Assembly: GCA_035048495.1 (NCBI GenBank)
Contig: CM068540.1
Location: forward strand, 347,229-411,228
DNA length: 64,000 bases
From: Euptelea pleiosperma
Taxonomy: Eukaryota > Streptophyta > Magnoliopsida > Ranunculales > Eupteleaceae
Reading direction: 5' to 3'
The first letter of the stretch is position 1. Every line of letters begins with the position of its first letter. Under the pieces are notes generated by a model. It ran no database searches and was not told where the DNA came from. It saw only the letters and a list, made by a program, of their open reading frames with translations. Of the stretch, positions 12,491 to 23,790 are shown piece by piece. The translations under genes and the position numbers were made by a program.

Positions 12491-12813
12491 CTTTTGTGCC
12501 TTTATAAACTGTATTTCATCTTGCAGCTGCTTTGCTGCTTCATCACTTCTTTGTTTTTTGCTTTAGAAGTTGAACATGACTTTCTTGTTTCTTCTTAAGA
12601 TCCAAAATCTGAATTGTAAAACCGAGGCAGATATTAAAATTTTAAAAGATCAAGATAACATTATGAACACCTCAGAGAAATTGTATTGTCACCTGTGTTT
12701 CAAGTGTCTTTAATTTGTGTGCATGAATATCTTACATTTTCTATGTTTGCCCATCAAAAGTAGCAGCAAGACTTTCAACTTCAGCCAACAACCGGTCCCT
12801 CTCTTGATGTAGC
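12491..12813 (-). pseudogene. Captured kinesin-4 (FRA1-like) stalk exons, broken
   Basis: Two minus-strand exons are visible. The first (12,813 down to 12,693) encodes LHQERDRLLAEVESLAA, then D-G-Q-T, two stops, and D-I-H-A-H-K-L-K-T-L-E. The second (12,608 down to 12,491) encodes ILDLKKKQESHVQLLKQK and then, after a one-base shift in a run of six A, SDEAAKQLQDEIQFIKAQK. These match the coiled-coil region of plant kinesin-4 (FRA1-type) motors, which walk on cortical microtubules and affect wall deposition. The acceptor and the donors fit GT/AG. The stops are TAG and TAA where CAG and CAA are expected. No motor domain is present. A solo LTR is inserted at the upstream edge (12,814). Confidence 0.8.
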
Positions 12814-14308
12814 TGAAAATAGGTTTTTCCCGCGTCGTTGGTTACGGAAACCCTAATTCCAACAAGATTTGTAATTTCGATCTGAGATTTCCTGCAAAAT
12901 TAAGCTATGCTTTGCATGGTGGAAGTATGTCGGATGTCGATCCGCACTCGGGTTTAGTTAACGCAATCAAGAACATAAAATGACGGATTTTTACCAGAAA
13001 AATGCCAAAAATTTATGGAGTGATGAGAGTGGTGGATTTGTGATTTTTTTTTTTTTTTTTTTTTAAAACATGATTTTGGGAATTTTCTAGAGAGAGGATT
13101 TATCAAAACTGTAAACTAAATCAACAAACATGCCAAAATCAATTTTTATTCATCAAACAAAATAAAGTCTACAATGCCTGGATCCCATTACTGAAGCAAA
13201 TAAAAACAAATTAATCTAGAAAAAGATTGAACTAAGAGAGAGAAATTAGAGAGAGAAAGGGAGAGTGAGATAGAGAGAGAGAGAGAGAGAGATTGAGATG
13301 AAGAAACAGAAAATCTTACCAACAGCCGTCGGTGGTGCTTCGGCAAAGAGAATGGAGGATCCGGTTGCATGCCCGAAAAGGAAGGTCGTGGAGTCGTGAG
13401 GGCAACAACTTGGAAAGTTGTTGACCTGCAACTCAGATGGCCGACCAAGATGATGGTGGTTGCAGCTGTCCAACCATGGAAAAGAAGATCCAGGACGATC
13501 GATTCGTGGAGAAAATAATGGTGGTGTCGACCGTCATGCACTGTGATTGGAGGGTAGGCCAGCAACTGTATGTTGCTGGTCGTGATGAGAAGATGATGGC
13601 CAAGGCGGTGCTGGTAGAGGTGGATGGCGGTGCTAGACAGACGGTGGTGCACAACAAGTTTGTGGGGGCGGTAGCAGATGGCTATGGTGAAGAATGGAGG
13701 GAGCAACAACGTGGGTGTTGTCCTGCAATAGAAGACAACCAGCAATGTGCTAACGACCTGCTGGTGTTGCAATGGAAAGCCGGTGGAGAAACAGTCCAGC
13801 GTGGAACAAAGCACGACCTCCAAAGCCGTGGTGTTGGGTTGCAGGCAGCAAGTCCTTCACGTGGAGAAGATGGTGGTTTCTTTGGGAGGCAGAACTGACC
13901 ACTGGTGAGAGAGCTCGAAGCTCGCCGATTTTAATGGCGAGACGAAGGTTGTGGGCGGTGATGTTCAGCCAGCTAGAGTTGTTGCAGCGGTGGAGAACGG
14001 CATGGCAGTTAGGTAGAGCAGCAAGGGAGGATTTAGCGTCTTTGAAGGAGTTGCCGGCCGGTGTTGCAGGGTGCAACACCGACAAGGATACTTGCTAGTG
14101 AAGACGCTAATCGAGGTGGAGAGGACGAGATGGAGTGCTGACCTCCTTCTCTACTTCTTCTTCTTCTTCTTCTTTTCTTTTTTTTTTTTTTTTTTTTGAG
14201 AACGTGGTAAAGAGTGGGAGATATCCCTCCAAAAATTTGGAACGTGGGTAGAGAGTTGGAGAAGAGAGCGAACCTGGTTTTTGGGCTCGCCGGAGTTGCA
14301 GGTTGTGG

Positions 14309-14333
14309 CCGGAGTTGCAGGCTGCAACTCCGG
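14309..14333. repeat. Near-perfect palindrome in LTR
   Basis: Arms CCGGAGTTGCAG and CTGCAACTCCGG share the central G, making a 25-base palindrome. The same arms occur in the LTR copies at 23,405, 23,596 and 23,765, and half-sites at 30,610 and 35,383. Confidence 0.85.
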
Positions 14334-14480
14334 TGGAAAAATGGTGAAGAAGATGACGAAGGTGGAGGAGAAGTGGAGGAAAACAGCGGCCAAGAGAGGG
14401 GGAAAAGGGGCAAGAGAGTTTTTGGGAGAGAATGGAAGAGATTGGAGGGGGATTAGGGTTCGAACGAACCCTTCTCCCTC

Positions 14481-14488
14481 CTCTTATA
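14481..14488 (-). promoter_or_regulatory. Candidate LTR TATA box (TATAAGAG)
   Basis: Minus-strand TATAAGAG is followed by a purine/pyrimidine-biased leader. The same octamer lies at equivalent places in other LTRs of the family (30,112 and 34,978 on the plus strand). Confidence 0.5.
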
Positions 14489-14911
14489 AAGCTCCCTATT
14501 TCCTTTAATGGAAATAGGGTATTTTTAAAAATAAAAAAATATTTTTTTTTTATTTATTTATTTATTTATTTATTGTTTTTTTAAGTAAAAATCTACTTTT
14601 CTATGGGGAATCTCCTCAATTAGTGGACCCCCCATTTTTTTGAAATTTAATTAAAATTCTTTGGAAATTCACGGGGTCCACTAACTGGTCGGACAGCGGG
14701 TCGATGATGATGGGCCCGGCTACTGGCCCACATGGATTTATGATGTCCATTGTCTCACAAGATGATGTGACAGACGGTCTGATGGCGATCAGATGGATGG
14801 TGACTTGATGGTGACAGCGGCCAAGAGAGGGGGAAAAGGGGCAAGAGAGTTTTTGGGAGAGAATGGAAGAGATTGGAGGGGGATTAGGGTTCGAACGAAC
14901 CCTTCTCCCTC

Positions 14912-14919
14912 CTCTTATA
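14912..14919 (-). promoter_or_regulatory. Second candidate LTR TATA box (duplicated unit)
   Basis: This is the copy of the TATAAGAG box in the second unit of the 431-bp tandem duplication, with the same flanking GGAGCTT on its 5' side. Confidence 0.5.
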
Positions 14920-15963
14920 AAGCTCCCTATTTCCTTTAATGGAAATAGGGTATTTTTGAACATAAAAAAATATTTTTTTTTTTAAAGTAAAAATCTACTT
15001 TTCTATGGGGAATCTCCTCAATTAGTGGACCCCCCATTTTTTTGAAATTTAATTAAAATTCTTTGGAAATTCACGGGTCCACTAACTGGACGGACAGCGG
15101 GTCGATGATGATGGGCCCGACTACTGGCCCACATGGATTTATGATGTCCATTATCTCACAAGATGATGTGACAGACGGTCTGATGGCGATCGGATGGATG
15201 GTGACTTGATTGGGACCCAGATTGGTAGATCGACGGATCTAGAGAGATCCAACGGTCCGATTGAAGATCCAATGGTCCGATGGAAGATCCAACGGTCAGA
15301 AAGCTAAGGGAGATGAGATAGAGCCGAAGGGTAGGAGTTCTGGGGTTAGGTCAGTAGATTCGAGGATCGAGAGATGAAGAGAGAGAGAGAATAAGAAGAG
15401 ATGAGAGAGAAAGTATCAAAAAAATGGAGAAAAGTATTGGCAGAGGGTCTGGAACCCTGGTCTTCACTGTGACCATCCTCACGCTTCTCCAGTAGAGTAG
15501 ACTATCATTCCTTACTGACTCATGTGGCTTTAAACGCTTTGGTCCGTCTCTTGGTCATTGGCTCTCCTGTTCTTTTCGTTTTTCTGGGCCGGCTTTTTGG
15601 TCCTCCTATTCAGCCCATAGTTGGCCCATATCTTTTAGTCATAGCATGTGGGCTCTTTAAGCTTTGATAATGGGCTTTCCTGATCGATGTGGGCTCGCAA
15701 GTCTCGAGAATTGTCCCATCGGGGTTTCTTGCGACAGAAGAAGCGCGTAATGAGACTTTATCAGAATGACTATATGTCTAGACTTCCGAAAATGTGTTTA
15801 ATGCATGCAAATATACCATTTCGTCCAGAAAAGTGTGTTCTACGTAACACAAGAGACTCTTACGTAGAAAAGTAGATAAATAGAGTATTTTAACGTAGGA
15901 GAATGCAATAACGCTAAAAGGATAATTGCTTAAAATAAGCACTTTTGAGCGAATATCAGTAGC

Positions 15964-16527
15964 AGTTGTGGGGAGGCTTTGTCAATGATCAACACATAAA
16001 CAGAACCATTCTTCATTGTTCCCATTCACTACAATTCCTTTAGAATTGATTCTTTCATCCTCACTAAATAAACAGAACCATAGGCTAGCACCCCATACAT
16101 AAGATCCTTGACATAGTTAAGGAAAATTTATTGTTATTTGTCTTTTCAATATAAATTTTTCAGAAATAAACACTAAGTCCTGCTCCCATTTTATAGAGTA
16201 TACATAGCATATACGTACATTCATGTGCTTATTTTATCTCTGCAGTTCATGCTATATACACAAACGTACCACGAGTGCACATGTACATGGACAGATGTAG
16301 AAATGAATATAAACACATGCCTATGCATGTGAGTATCTATTTTCTCTGCATACACATGTATGAGTGGTAAATGAACATTGCAAGTTTGATAGAAAACATG
16401 ACACTTGAAACACAATAAGTTAAGCTAAGTAGCCAAATAAATTTCAGCAGATCCCCCTATTTTAGGTCTGCCTTAACTTTTAACTTGCTGAAAGAAAGAT
16501 TCTTGCACAAACCCTCATGAAATGGAT
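15964..16527. other. CACTA internal sequence between captured fragments
   Basis: Minus-strand sequence just above 15,964 may hold the 5' edge of the captured kinesin exon. The rest is AT-rich and intron-like with no recognised gene. Confidence 0.3.
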
Positions 16528-16885
16528 TTATCCATCCATCATAGGGAGTGGAGAAAGGATAAGTCTTCTAAGAGAACCCAAATCACAAGTATTACCAGAT
16601 TCTTTTGATATTTTGGCATGACATTTAACATGTATCAGGGGTTGACACCACAAGCAATGCCATGTAGGATAAGCATCAAGAAAAGGAATACCACATGGTT
16701 CATTGCAGTGATAACAAAAATTAGACATCTCAGGGTTCTCATCCAATTTAGTCCATTTACACACTTGCAATCTTTTGTTGCATACTGGGAACAATATAAA
16801 TGAGCTGCTACACCACAAACAAAGCAACGATGGAGAGGAAAATGTGATGCTGACTTTGCACCAATAGATTCTTGGCACACCAGGG
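16528..16885 (-). pseudogene. Captured diacylglycerol kinase C1-domain fragment, frameshifted
   Basis: On the minus strand one frame gives HRCFVCGVAAHLYCS followed by KDCKCV (about 16,825-16,756). The next frame gives NFCYHCNEPCGIPFLDAYPT, then WHCLWCQPLIHVKCH and CDLGSLRRLILSPL (about 16,730-16,545). The Cys/His spacing and the PTWHCLWCQ...IHVKCH...CDLG..RRLILSP pattern are characteristic of the second C1 (DAG-binding) domain and its extension in plant diacylglycerol kinases of the DGK1/DGK2 type. These are membrane-anchored enzymes that phosphorylate diacylglycerol to phosphatidate. The catalytic domain is not present. A frameshift near 16,755 separates the two zinc-binding pieces. Confidence 0.82.
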
Positions 16886-17849
16886 AAGTTAAACAGACGC
16901 AACATGTGGACGACTGCCCACCATAAGCAATTTCCTATCCATGTATGATGTGATAAAGGAACTAATTTCTTCCAGACTTTCTTTTCGCTATAGTAGCATC
17001 TTTAACCCAATTCGGTGATGCCTTTCACTGCCAATTTAAGGAATGCATATATAATAGCTAGAAATCCAAATGATCCAATGACCAGCCATCCAAAAACATA
17101 AGGACCATAACCATCTAATTTGGTTAGAATTCTCAAAGGTAAAATAAGCCAATCTATCATTATTAAACTACTTTACTTTTCTCTAGTCTCAATTTTCTAT
17201 TACAGTCTACGCATTCAATAATAGCCAGCACCAAACGGACTTTGCAAACAAAACCTGAAACAATAAAAGAAAAATATCATCCATGATAAACAAGCAGAGT
17301 CAGCACAGGTAAATGAATTCCAGTTATTCTAGCACAAGGTAAAGAAGAGTCAAAACAATTTAATTAATTTCTTGCTTATGATTACCTATAAAAAGTGTAT
17401 ATTCAGAACTTCCTAAATTTCTCCACCACTTATTGAGACATAACCTTGAGGTTGGAGTAATTTGTAGAAGATCAAGAGCTAGCGTGGAAGAGCTGAATGG
17501 TGATGCCTATAGAATTCAGACAAGAAAGAAGTTAAAAGAATAAAAAATAAAAAGAAAGAAAAAGAAATTATCAAAGTATAGAGAACACCCCCCTCGATAC
17601 AAAAAGAAAAATTTCCAGATAAGCTGAACATTCATCATAAATATCTAACGCTCACAAATCAAGTCCTGTATAGAGACTTTAAACGACAAATTTCAAATCT
17701 GAAAGATAGATTAAAACTTATGTGATATAAAAATTTTGAATACGGGGCCAAGTAAACCAAGCAATCATCTGTCAAGACCAAATTTGGGTATGAGCCACCC
17801 TTTTTCGTTTGATTGATTCTTGCTTCCGAACTTCTTCGATGTCGGAAGT
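16886..17849. other. CACTA internal sequence, intron-like
   Basis: AT-rich sequence between the kinase and MAP65 pieces. The minus-strand frame of MAP65 exon D stays open past its homologous part down to about 17,660, but those residues do not resemble MAP65 or any family I recognise. Confidence 0.3.
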
Positions 17850-18293
17850 TTCTATCCATGTTTTCTTTTCGATTCAAAACTTCATCTTTTGATTTTGTTA
17901 TATGTGCTTCAATATTGGCCAGAAGTTCACAAGACCCACGAGACCTGGACAAGAACATTTACAATGAAATATGAACCTTAATAATTAGCACTACTTTTCA
18001 GTTGAAGCATAGATATCATACCAGAGTCTATATCAATGCATCAGATTTCTCAGGGGCGGTGCTCATACAGGCTCAATATGTGCTTTTCTACATACTTCCT
18101 CCAACCCTACCCTCTTTTTCATAACTAGTTCTTTCATTCTGCTGGATTTCAGTTTAGTCAGGCTCTCAACCTCTACAGTTGCCTGTCAAAGACAAAATGG
18201 AGATCTAAGGATCTATCTTTCAATTATTAGCAGAAGTTGAAGTGGTATCCAACCACCATACCTATTCAATAATCTCTAATGAATGACCAGATT

Positions 18294-21200
18294 TGTCACG
18301 CCCCGAATCCGGATACCCAAATACGATCCGAAAATCCGTGAATCGACCCGTATCCAAACCTAAATGTGATCCATGAATGTCCCCTAGTGGTCCAATTAGG
18401 TCAATTAGACTACTAAGGTTCATTCGAAAACCCACTAAATAAAAAAAAAAAAAGTCTAGATGTAGAAAACAAATAATTAAAATAATTCAATCAATCAACT
18501 AAATGTGAAGAGAAGGAGGTGAGAACATGCTCTCAATCAAAGGCTTACATGCCCGTGAAAATAAATAAATAATATTTTAAAATAATCAAAATAAAGTCTT
18601 CTAAAATGTGGGATCGACTCCCAAATCCTCGCCGATCTCCTCGAATGCACCAGATTCTTTCGCCTCAAAATCATCTCACGTACCCGACTCCTCAAAATCT
18701 GAAAATGGTATCGGTGGAGCACTGTGAGCCGAGGCCTAGTAATACAACAGTGTGCATGGTATGATATCATACTATACAAGTTTTTTAATCAAGGTATGCA
18801 TCTCAATCGTATAATAAGGATGACATGAATATGAGGGTGAATGCAAGTGAGTACGGGATGTAAATGCAACTAGTACCCATAACCACATAAGGTCTCCATC
18901 TCCTTCCCGCACCAGGAGCGGTCTCAACGACCCATCTGCAGGATATAATAACGTCTGGGGCCTTTCACCCTAGGGTACCGAACCCTGATTAATTGATAAA
19001 ACTAATATAAACGTATATAATATACTTCAACCTCGTTCTCTTATGCACCCCTTATGTGAAATGACGTGATGATCATGGTATGACAACAAGATAATACTAG
19101 GGCTACATGGTATAAGCACACATGTATTTAACATTTAAATAATAATATAAAATGAAACATGATCATCAAAAGTGATAACATGGGAACGAATTAGGGTTAA
19201 ACATGAATAACATGTAACAATCACCGAAAGTCATGATCAACACGGATAAAACAATATAAGTGCAAATCGCAAGAGAATCTAACACACCATTGCCAAACTC
19301 TATGAGGGATCCATGACACAAGGTCGAACCCTAAAGAGGGATCCAAGACACTTGGCTGAACCCTATGAGAGATCCAAGACACATGGGTGGGATCCCCATG
19401 TATACAAGTATAGGTCAAACCATCTAGGTTTAATAGTCAATAAGTCATGACCGAACCACTAAGGGTTCCCAAAGCCATTAATCATTCAAAATCCAAGAAA
19501 TAGGTAGTTCACAGAAAATATAGTTTCTTGTAAAAATCATAACTAAATAAATATAAATTAAAAAAATATAAACTTAATAGATTTAAAAACTAGATTCACA
19601 GAGGTTTTAGGAAAAGTAAATAGAAAAACATTCAGATTCAAAATATAGGTCGAAACCCTTAACAAAGTGGGCCGGACAGAATCTAAAATTTTGGGTTTTA
19701 AAAAAAAGTCTCGCATATTTGAAAAATCATACCTTAATCAATACAAATCAGAAAAATACAAACTTAAAGGTTCTAGAAACTAGATTGATAGAGGTATCTA
19801 TAAAAAATAATTAGAAAAATATTTAGATTAAAAATATAGATCGAAATCACAAGTGAAGTGGACTGTGTAAAATCTAGAATTCTGGTTTTTTTGGTAAAGT
19901 CCAACAACTTAGAAAAATTATAACTTAATCAATATAAATTGGAAAAATAAAACTCAAAGGTTCTAGAAACTAGATTGATATAGGTATCTATGAAAAATAA
20001 TTAAAAAAATATTTAAATTAAAAATATAGATCGAAATCCCAAGTGAAGTGAACCATGTAAAATCTGGAATTCTGGATTTTTTGTTAAAGTCCAACAACTT
20101 AGAAAAATCATAACTTAACCAATATAAATTAGAAAAATATAAACTAAACGGTTTTGGAAAATAGATTTATAGAAGTCTTTAGGAAAAATAATTATAAAAA
20201 TATTTAAATTATAAAAGTATAACAAAAATGATAAAGAACATAGTCATCCGTTATAGGTGTAAAAGAAATAATGGCCAAACCCATCATGGTGGCCCAAAAT
20301 AAAGATCAACCCAATAAGGATAAAATAAATATTGTTGAAATTAATTTATAATGAGTATCAACCATTATCTTATGAAAGAGAAACAAAATCTTGAAGAAAA
20401 ATAAGTATAGGATGGATCAAACACACTTACCTCAATGTTTCTTGAATTTTAATGAAAATTAAAAGTTTCTTCAAATTTGAAAGTCGTCGGATCGTCCTCT
20501 CTCTCCTCGGAGTATGTTCTTCTAATCGGAGTCTCCGTCAATTCTCCCTTTTTGCTCGAGTGTGATCGGTGCCCGGATGAAGGTTTAATGGAGCTTTCTC
20601 TATTCTTCAATGGAGTTGGGTTTGTGAAAGCTTCTAAAGCTTTAGGGTTTTCATAAATAGGTTTAGGGAAGGATTAGGGTTTCTATTTTAGTGGAATTCG
20701 TAACTATCAAAGGGATGACTTTTTCAACCCTCAAAAACTTATATTTTACATTACTAATGGGTTAGAAATGGACCCAAGGCACATATATAACAACTAGGCT
20801 CATTGAAGATTATTATTAAGCCTAAAAGGTATCTAGATTGGCCATATGGGCCCACCCAACAATAATAACACAAATAATTATTTATTAATTCAATTAAACT
20901 ATATTATATATTTTAAAAGTTCATACATCAAAGTATTGACACATGTCACGCACATAAATCACATAAAATAGTCTAAATACACAAAAATAACAAAAAAGTT
21001 CAAAGCCCCGGAAAAGTGTTAAGCTGATATCGGAATGACCCGAAAAGTGATTTGTAGGTCCCACACTCCTATTAAATAAATAAAATCTAATTAAATATTA
21101 ATTTTAAAAAAATATAAGAATGGTAAGAAAGTTTAAAAAATTACGAAAAATACTATTTTGTCAAAATCTCTCAAAATCTTCGACTAGAGTTTTCATGTCT

Positions 21201-21552
21201 CAAGAAAGGTTCCAAATTTCACAAGTAAGTTGGTAAGGATAAAATAGGAATATTTTTGGTATCTTGGGCCCACAAAATATTTTTTTTATAAAAGTTCTGG
21301 ACTGCTAGCTAGGAAAATAAAAAGTCCCCTACAAGTTATGATTTATTATTTTTAGCAAGAATTTAACCCTAAAGAGTGAGTTTCAAAAATAGCAGGTTTT
21401 TCAAAGTTGTCAAAATGAAACCAAATTAAATACACATACTCAAGCATGATATTAAACTATAAAAACAATAATAAAAGTATGAAAAAAGTTTAGATTTTCA
21501 TTATTAGGTGAATTTACCATAATACCCTAGAACGAAAGTTCAGGGTATTACA
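18294..21552 (-). mobile_element. Solo LTR, Tekay-like Ty3/gypsy, 3.26 kb, in a MAP65 exon
   Basis: On the minus strand it starts TGTAATACCCTGAAC (21,552) and ends TTCGGGGCGTGACA (18,294), with a perfect target duplication AGATT at 18,289-18,293 and 21,553-21,557. Layout and sequence match the plus-strand copy at 3,826-6,923. There is no internal region, so it is a solo LTR. Joining its flanks restores GAA GTT ATT GAA TCT GGT CAT, in frame within captured MAP65 exon B. Confidence 0.92.
19500..20225 (-). repeat. About four tandem AT-rich modules in the Tekay-like LTR
   Basis: Units of roughly 170-200 bases repeat the blocks TCATAACTTAATCAATATAAAT, GGTTCTAGAAACTAGATTGA and AAATATAGATCGAAAT with moderate divergence. 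They correspond to the three modules at 4,930-5,450 in the other copy. Confidence 0.65.
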
Positions 21553-23014
21553 AGATTCAATAACTTCTGGTACTGCTGACCCAAGGACGAGAGCAATCTT
21601 TCCAAAATGAATCTTTTCCTCTACAGGTGAATCCATCAAGTTCCAAAGTTCAAACAATGATGCCACGATAGATTTCAACTACAGTTCGAAACAGGGTTTT
21701 ACTTACATGATAGAGACCAAATGAAGTCAACAATGAAAATCTATTATACCTTTTGAATGTGGGTTTTACTTACATGACATAGTGATATTCGCTTAAAAGT
21801 ACGTATTTTCCACTATTATCTTCTAAGCGTTATCACACTCTTCTATGTAAAACTGCTCTAATTATCTACTTTTCTACGTAAGAGTCTCTTTCATTGCGTA
21901 GAACACATTTTTCTGGACGAAATGGTATATTTGCATGCATTAAACGCATTTCTGGAAGTCTAGATATGAAGACGTTTTGATCAAGTCTCATTATGTGTTC
22001 TTCTCTTGCAGAAAACTCAATCGGGCTATTCTCGAGACTTGCGGGCCCACGATCAACCACAGAAGCCTAATATCAAAACTTAAAAAGCCAACATGCTATG
22101 ACTAGAAGATACAGGCCAAGTACGGGTCAAGTCAGAGGATCATGGAGCCGGTCCAAAGAACCAAGAGAGATGGAGAGCCAATGACCTAGAAACGGACCAA
22201 AGCAGTCGAAGCCACATGAAATGAGGAGAAAATGATAATCTGCTCTGATGGCGAAGCCCGAGAAGAGAACATATTGAAAATTAGGGTTCTAGACCCTCCG
22301 CCAGTAGTTATCTCTGTAGTCTGTAGAGTTTTCTCTCTCATATCTTTTATTTCTCTCTCATCTCTCTTCATTTCCTTATACATCACCACCTGATCCTCAG
22401 ATCTACTGACCTAACCTTAGAATTCTTGCCCATTGGCTCTGTCTCATCTCCCTTAGCTTTCTGACCGTTGATCTTCCATCGGAATGTTGGATCTTCCACC
22501 GGACCGTTGGATCTCTCTAGATCCGACGATCTACCAATCTGGGTCCCAATCTAGTCACCATCCATCCGATCGTCATCAAATTGTCTGTCACATCATCTTG
22601 TGAGACGATGGACACCATCAATCCATGTGGGCCAGTAGCCGGGCCCATCATCATCGACCCGTGGCCCAACCATTTAGTGGACCCCGAGATTTTAAAATGC
22701 TTTAAATCAATATTTAAAAATAAAAATAGGGGGTCCACTAAATGGGGAAATCCCCCAAAGAAAGGATTTAAAAAAAATTATTTTTTTTTCTTATTTTTTA
22801 TTTTTGAAAAATCCCCTATTTCCATTAAAGGAAATAGGAAAGCTTTTGAAGGAGAAAAGAAGGGTTTGTTCGAACCCTCATCCCTCTCCTTTCTTCTCCT
22901 CTCTTTCCCCCAAAAACCCTTCCCCCTTCTCCTCCTTCTTCTCTCCCCCCTCTTCTCCCTTTTCTTCTTCCTTCATCTTCCTCCTTTCTTCTCCGGCAAC
23001 TCCGGCAGGTGGCG

Positions 23015-23117
23015 CTCCTCCTCCTCCTCCTCCTCTTCTTCTTCTTCTTCTTCTTCTTCTTCTTCTTCTTCTTCTTCTTCTTCTTCTTCTTCTTCTTCTT
23101 CTTCTTCTTCTTCTTCT
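23015..23117 (+). repeat. (TTC/TCC)n microsatellite
   Basis: About 100 bases of uninterrupted CTC then CTT trinucleotides within the solo LTR. It produces poly-Ser, poly-Leu, poly-Lys and poly-Glu frames that should not be annotated as proteins. Confidence 0.97.
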
Positions 23118-23404
23118 TTTGTGGTTCCGCCATTAGAACAAAGCAACGGTCTGCAAGAAAGCAGACCGTCACTACCACATCCAATGATAAGTCCAACCAC
23201 CATTGGAGGTGGTCCGCCTCTTTCCATAGCTGCCCACCACCATCCACCATTAACACCGGCAAGATCTTCCCAAGTTAAGGTTTCTTCTCTTTTCTCCTTC
23301 TTCTTTCCCTCCTCCTTCTTCTTCTTCTTTTTCTCCTCTCGTGGTTCTTCTTGCTACTGCGCCTGTGAGCAGCACCACAACCTACCGCCCCTGTCTTCTT
23401 CTCG

Positions 23405-23430
23405 CTGGAGTTGCAGACCTGCAACTCCGG
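23405..23430. repeat. LTR palindrome copy 1
   Basis: CTGGAGTTGCAG and CTGCAACTCCGG flank a 2-base centre; one position is mismatched relative to a perfect inverted repeat. Confidence 0.8.
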
Positions 23431-23595
23431 CCGCCGATTGCATAATCCACACTCTGGACCGCCCCTCTCTTTTTTCCTAAACCCCTCTCCCCAGTCGATG
23501 TTTCTTTCTTCTTTCCCTCCTTCTTCTTCTTCTTCTTCTTCTTCTTTTCTTCTTCTTCTTCTTCTTCTTCTTCTTCTTCATCATCTCTTTTGCTC

Positions 23596-23621
23596 ACCGG
23601 AGTTGCAGGTCTGCAACTCCG
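23596..23621. repeat. LTR palindrome copy 2 (perfect 12-bp arms)
   Basis: CCGGAGTTGCAG and CTGCAACTCCGG are perfect inverse arms around GT. A further half-site, ACAACTCCGG, follows at about 23,628. Confidence 0.9.
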
Positions 23622-23764
23622 GCCGCCTACAACTCCGGTTGTTGCTCGGGTTCTCTCCGCCTCTCTTTTCAACCGCCTGAGCAAACCTGCTACCACCTCA
23701 ACTCGCCACCACCTATTTGCAGGGCCACAGCCCTTTCTATCGTCTTCACCATCGCCTCCCCTCA

Positions 23765-23790
23765 CCGGAGTTGCACACCTGCAACTCCGA
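23765..23790. repeat. LTR palindrome copy 3
   Basis: CCGGAGTTGCA and TGCAACTCCGA flank a short centre, with one end mismatch. Copies 2 and 3 are about 170 bases apart. Confidence 0.8.

Larger units (their letters stand above)
14383..15207 (-). repeat. 431-bp tandem duplication of the LTR promoter region
   Basis: The sequence starting ACAGCGGCCAAGAGAGGG at 14,383 repeats at 14,814 with near identity through the CTCTTATAAAGCTCC block and the ATGATGGGCCCG block to about 15,207. Each unit holds one TATA-like box, so this LTR copy has two candidate core promoters. Confidence 0.9.
12814..15958 (-). mobile_element. Solo LTR (minus strand), 3.1 kb, in the kinesin fragment
   Basis: On the minus strand the LTR runs from TGATATTCGCTC (15,958) to CTATTTTCA (12,814), with a perfect target duplication GTAGC at 12,809-12,813 and 15,959-15,963. 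Joining the flanks restores CCA CAA CTG CTA CAT CAA GAG, which reads in frame into the kinesin stalk (PQLLHQERD). No internal region is present. It contains an (AG)n tract near 13,275, a poly-T/TTC tract near 14,160-14,200 and an internal tandem duplication of its promoter-proximal part. Confidence 0.9.

Noticed and set aside
13188..13823. 211-residue minus-strand reading frame and overlapping plus-strand frames
   Set aside because: Same LTR region as above; long frames on both strands reflect stop-poor GC-rich composition, not genes.
14033..14413. Lysine/arginine-rich minus-strand frame
   Set aside because: Encoded by a poly-T/TTC tract in the LTR.
22581..23480. 299-residue reading frame with a long serine run
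   Set aside because: Produced by the TTC microsatellite within a solo LTR; no domain, and other frames give poly-Leu, poly-Lys and poly-Glu runs of the same origin.
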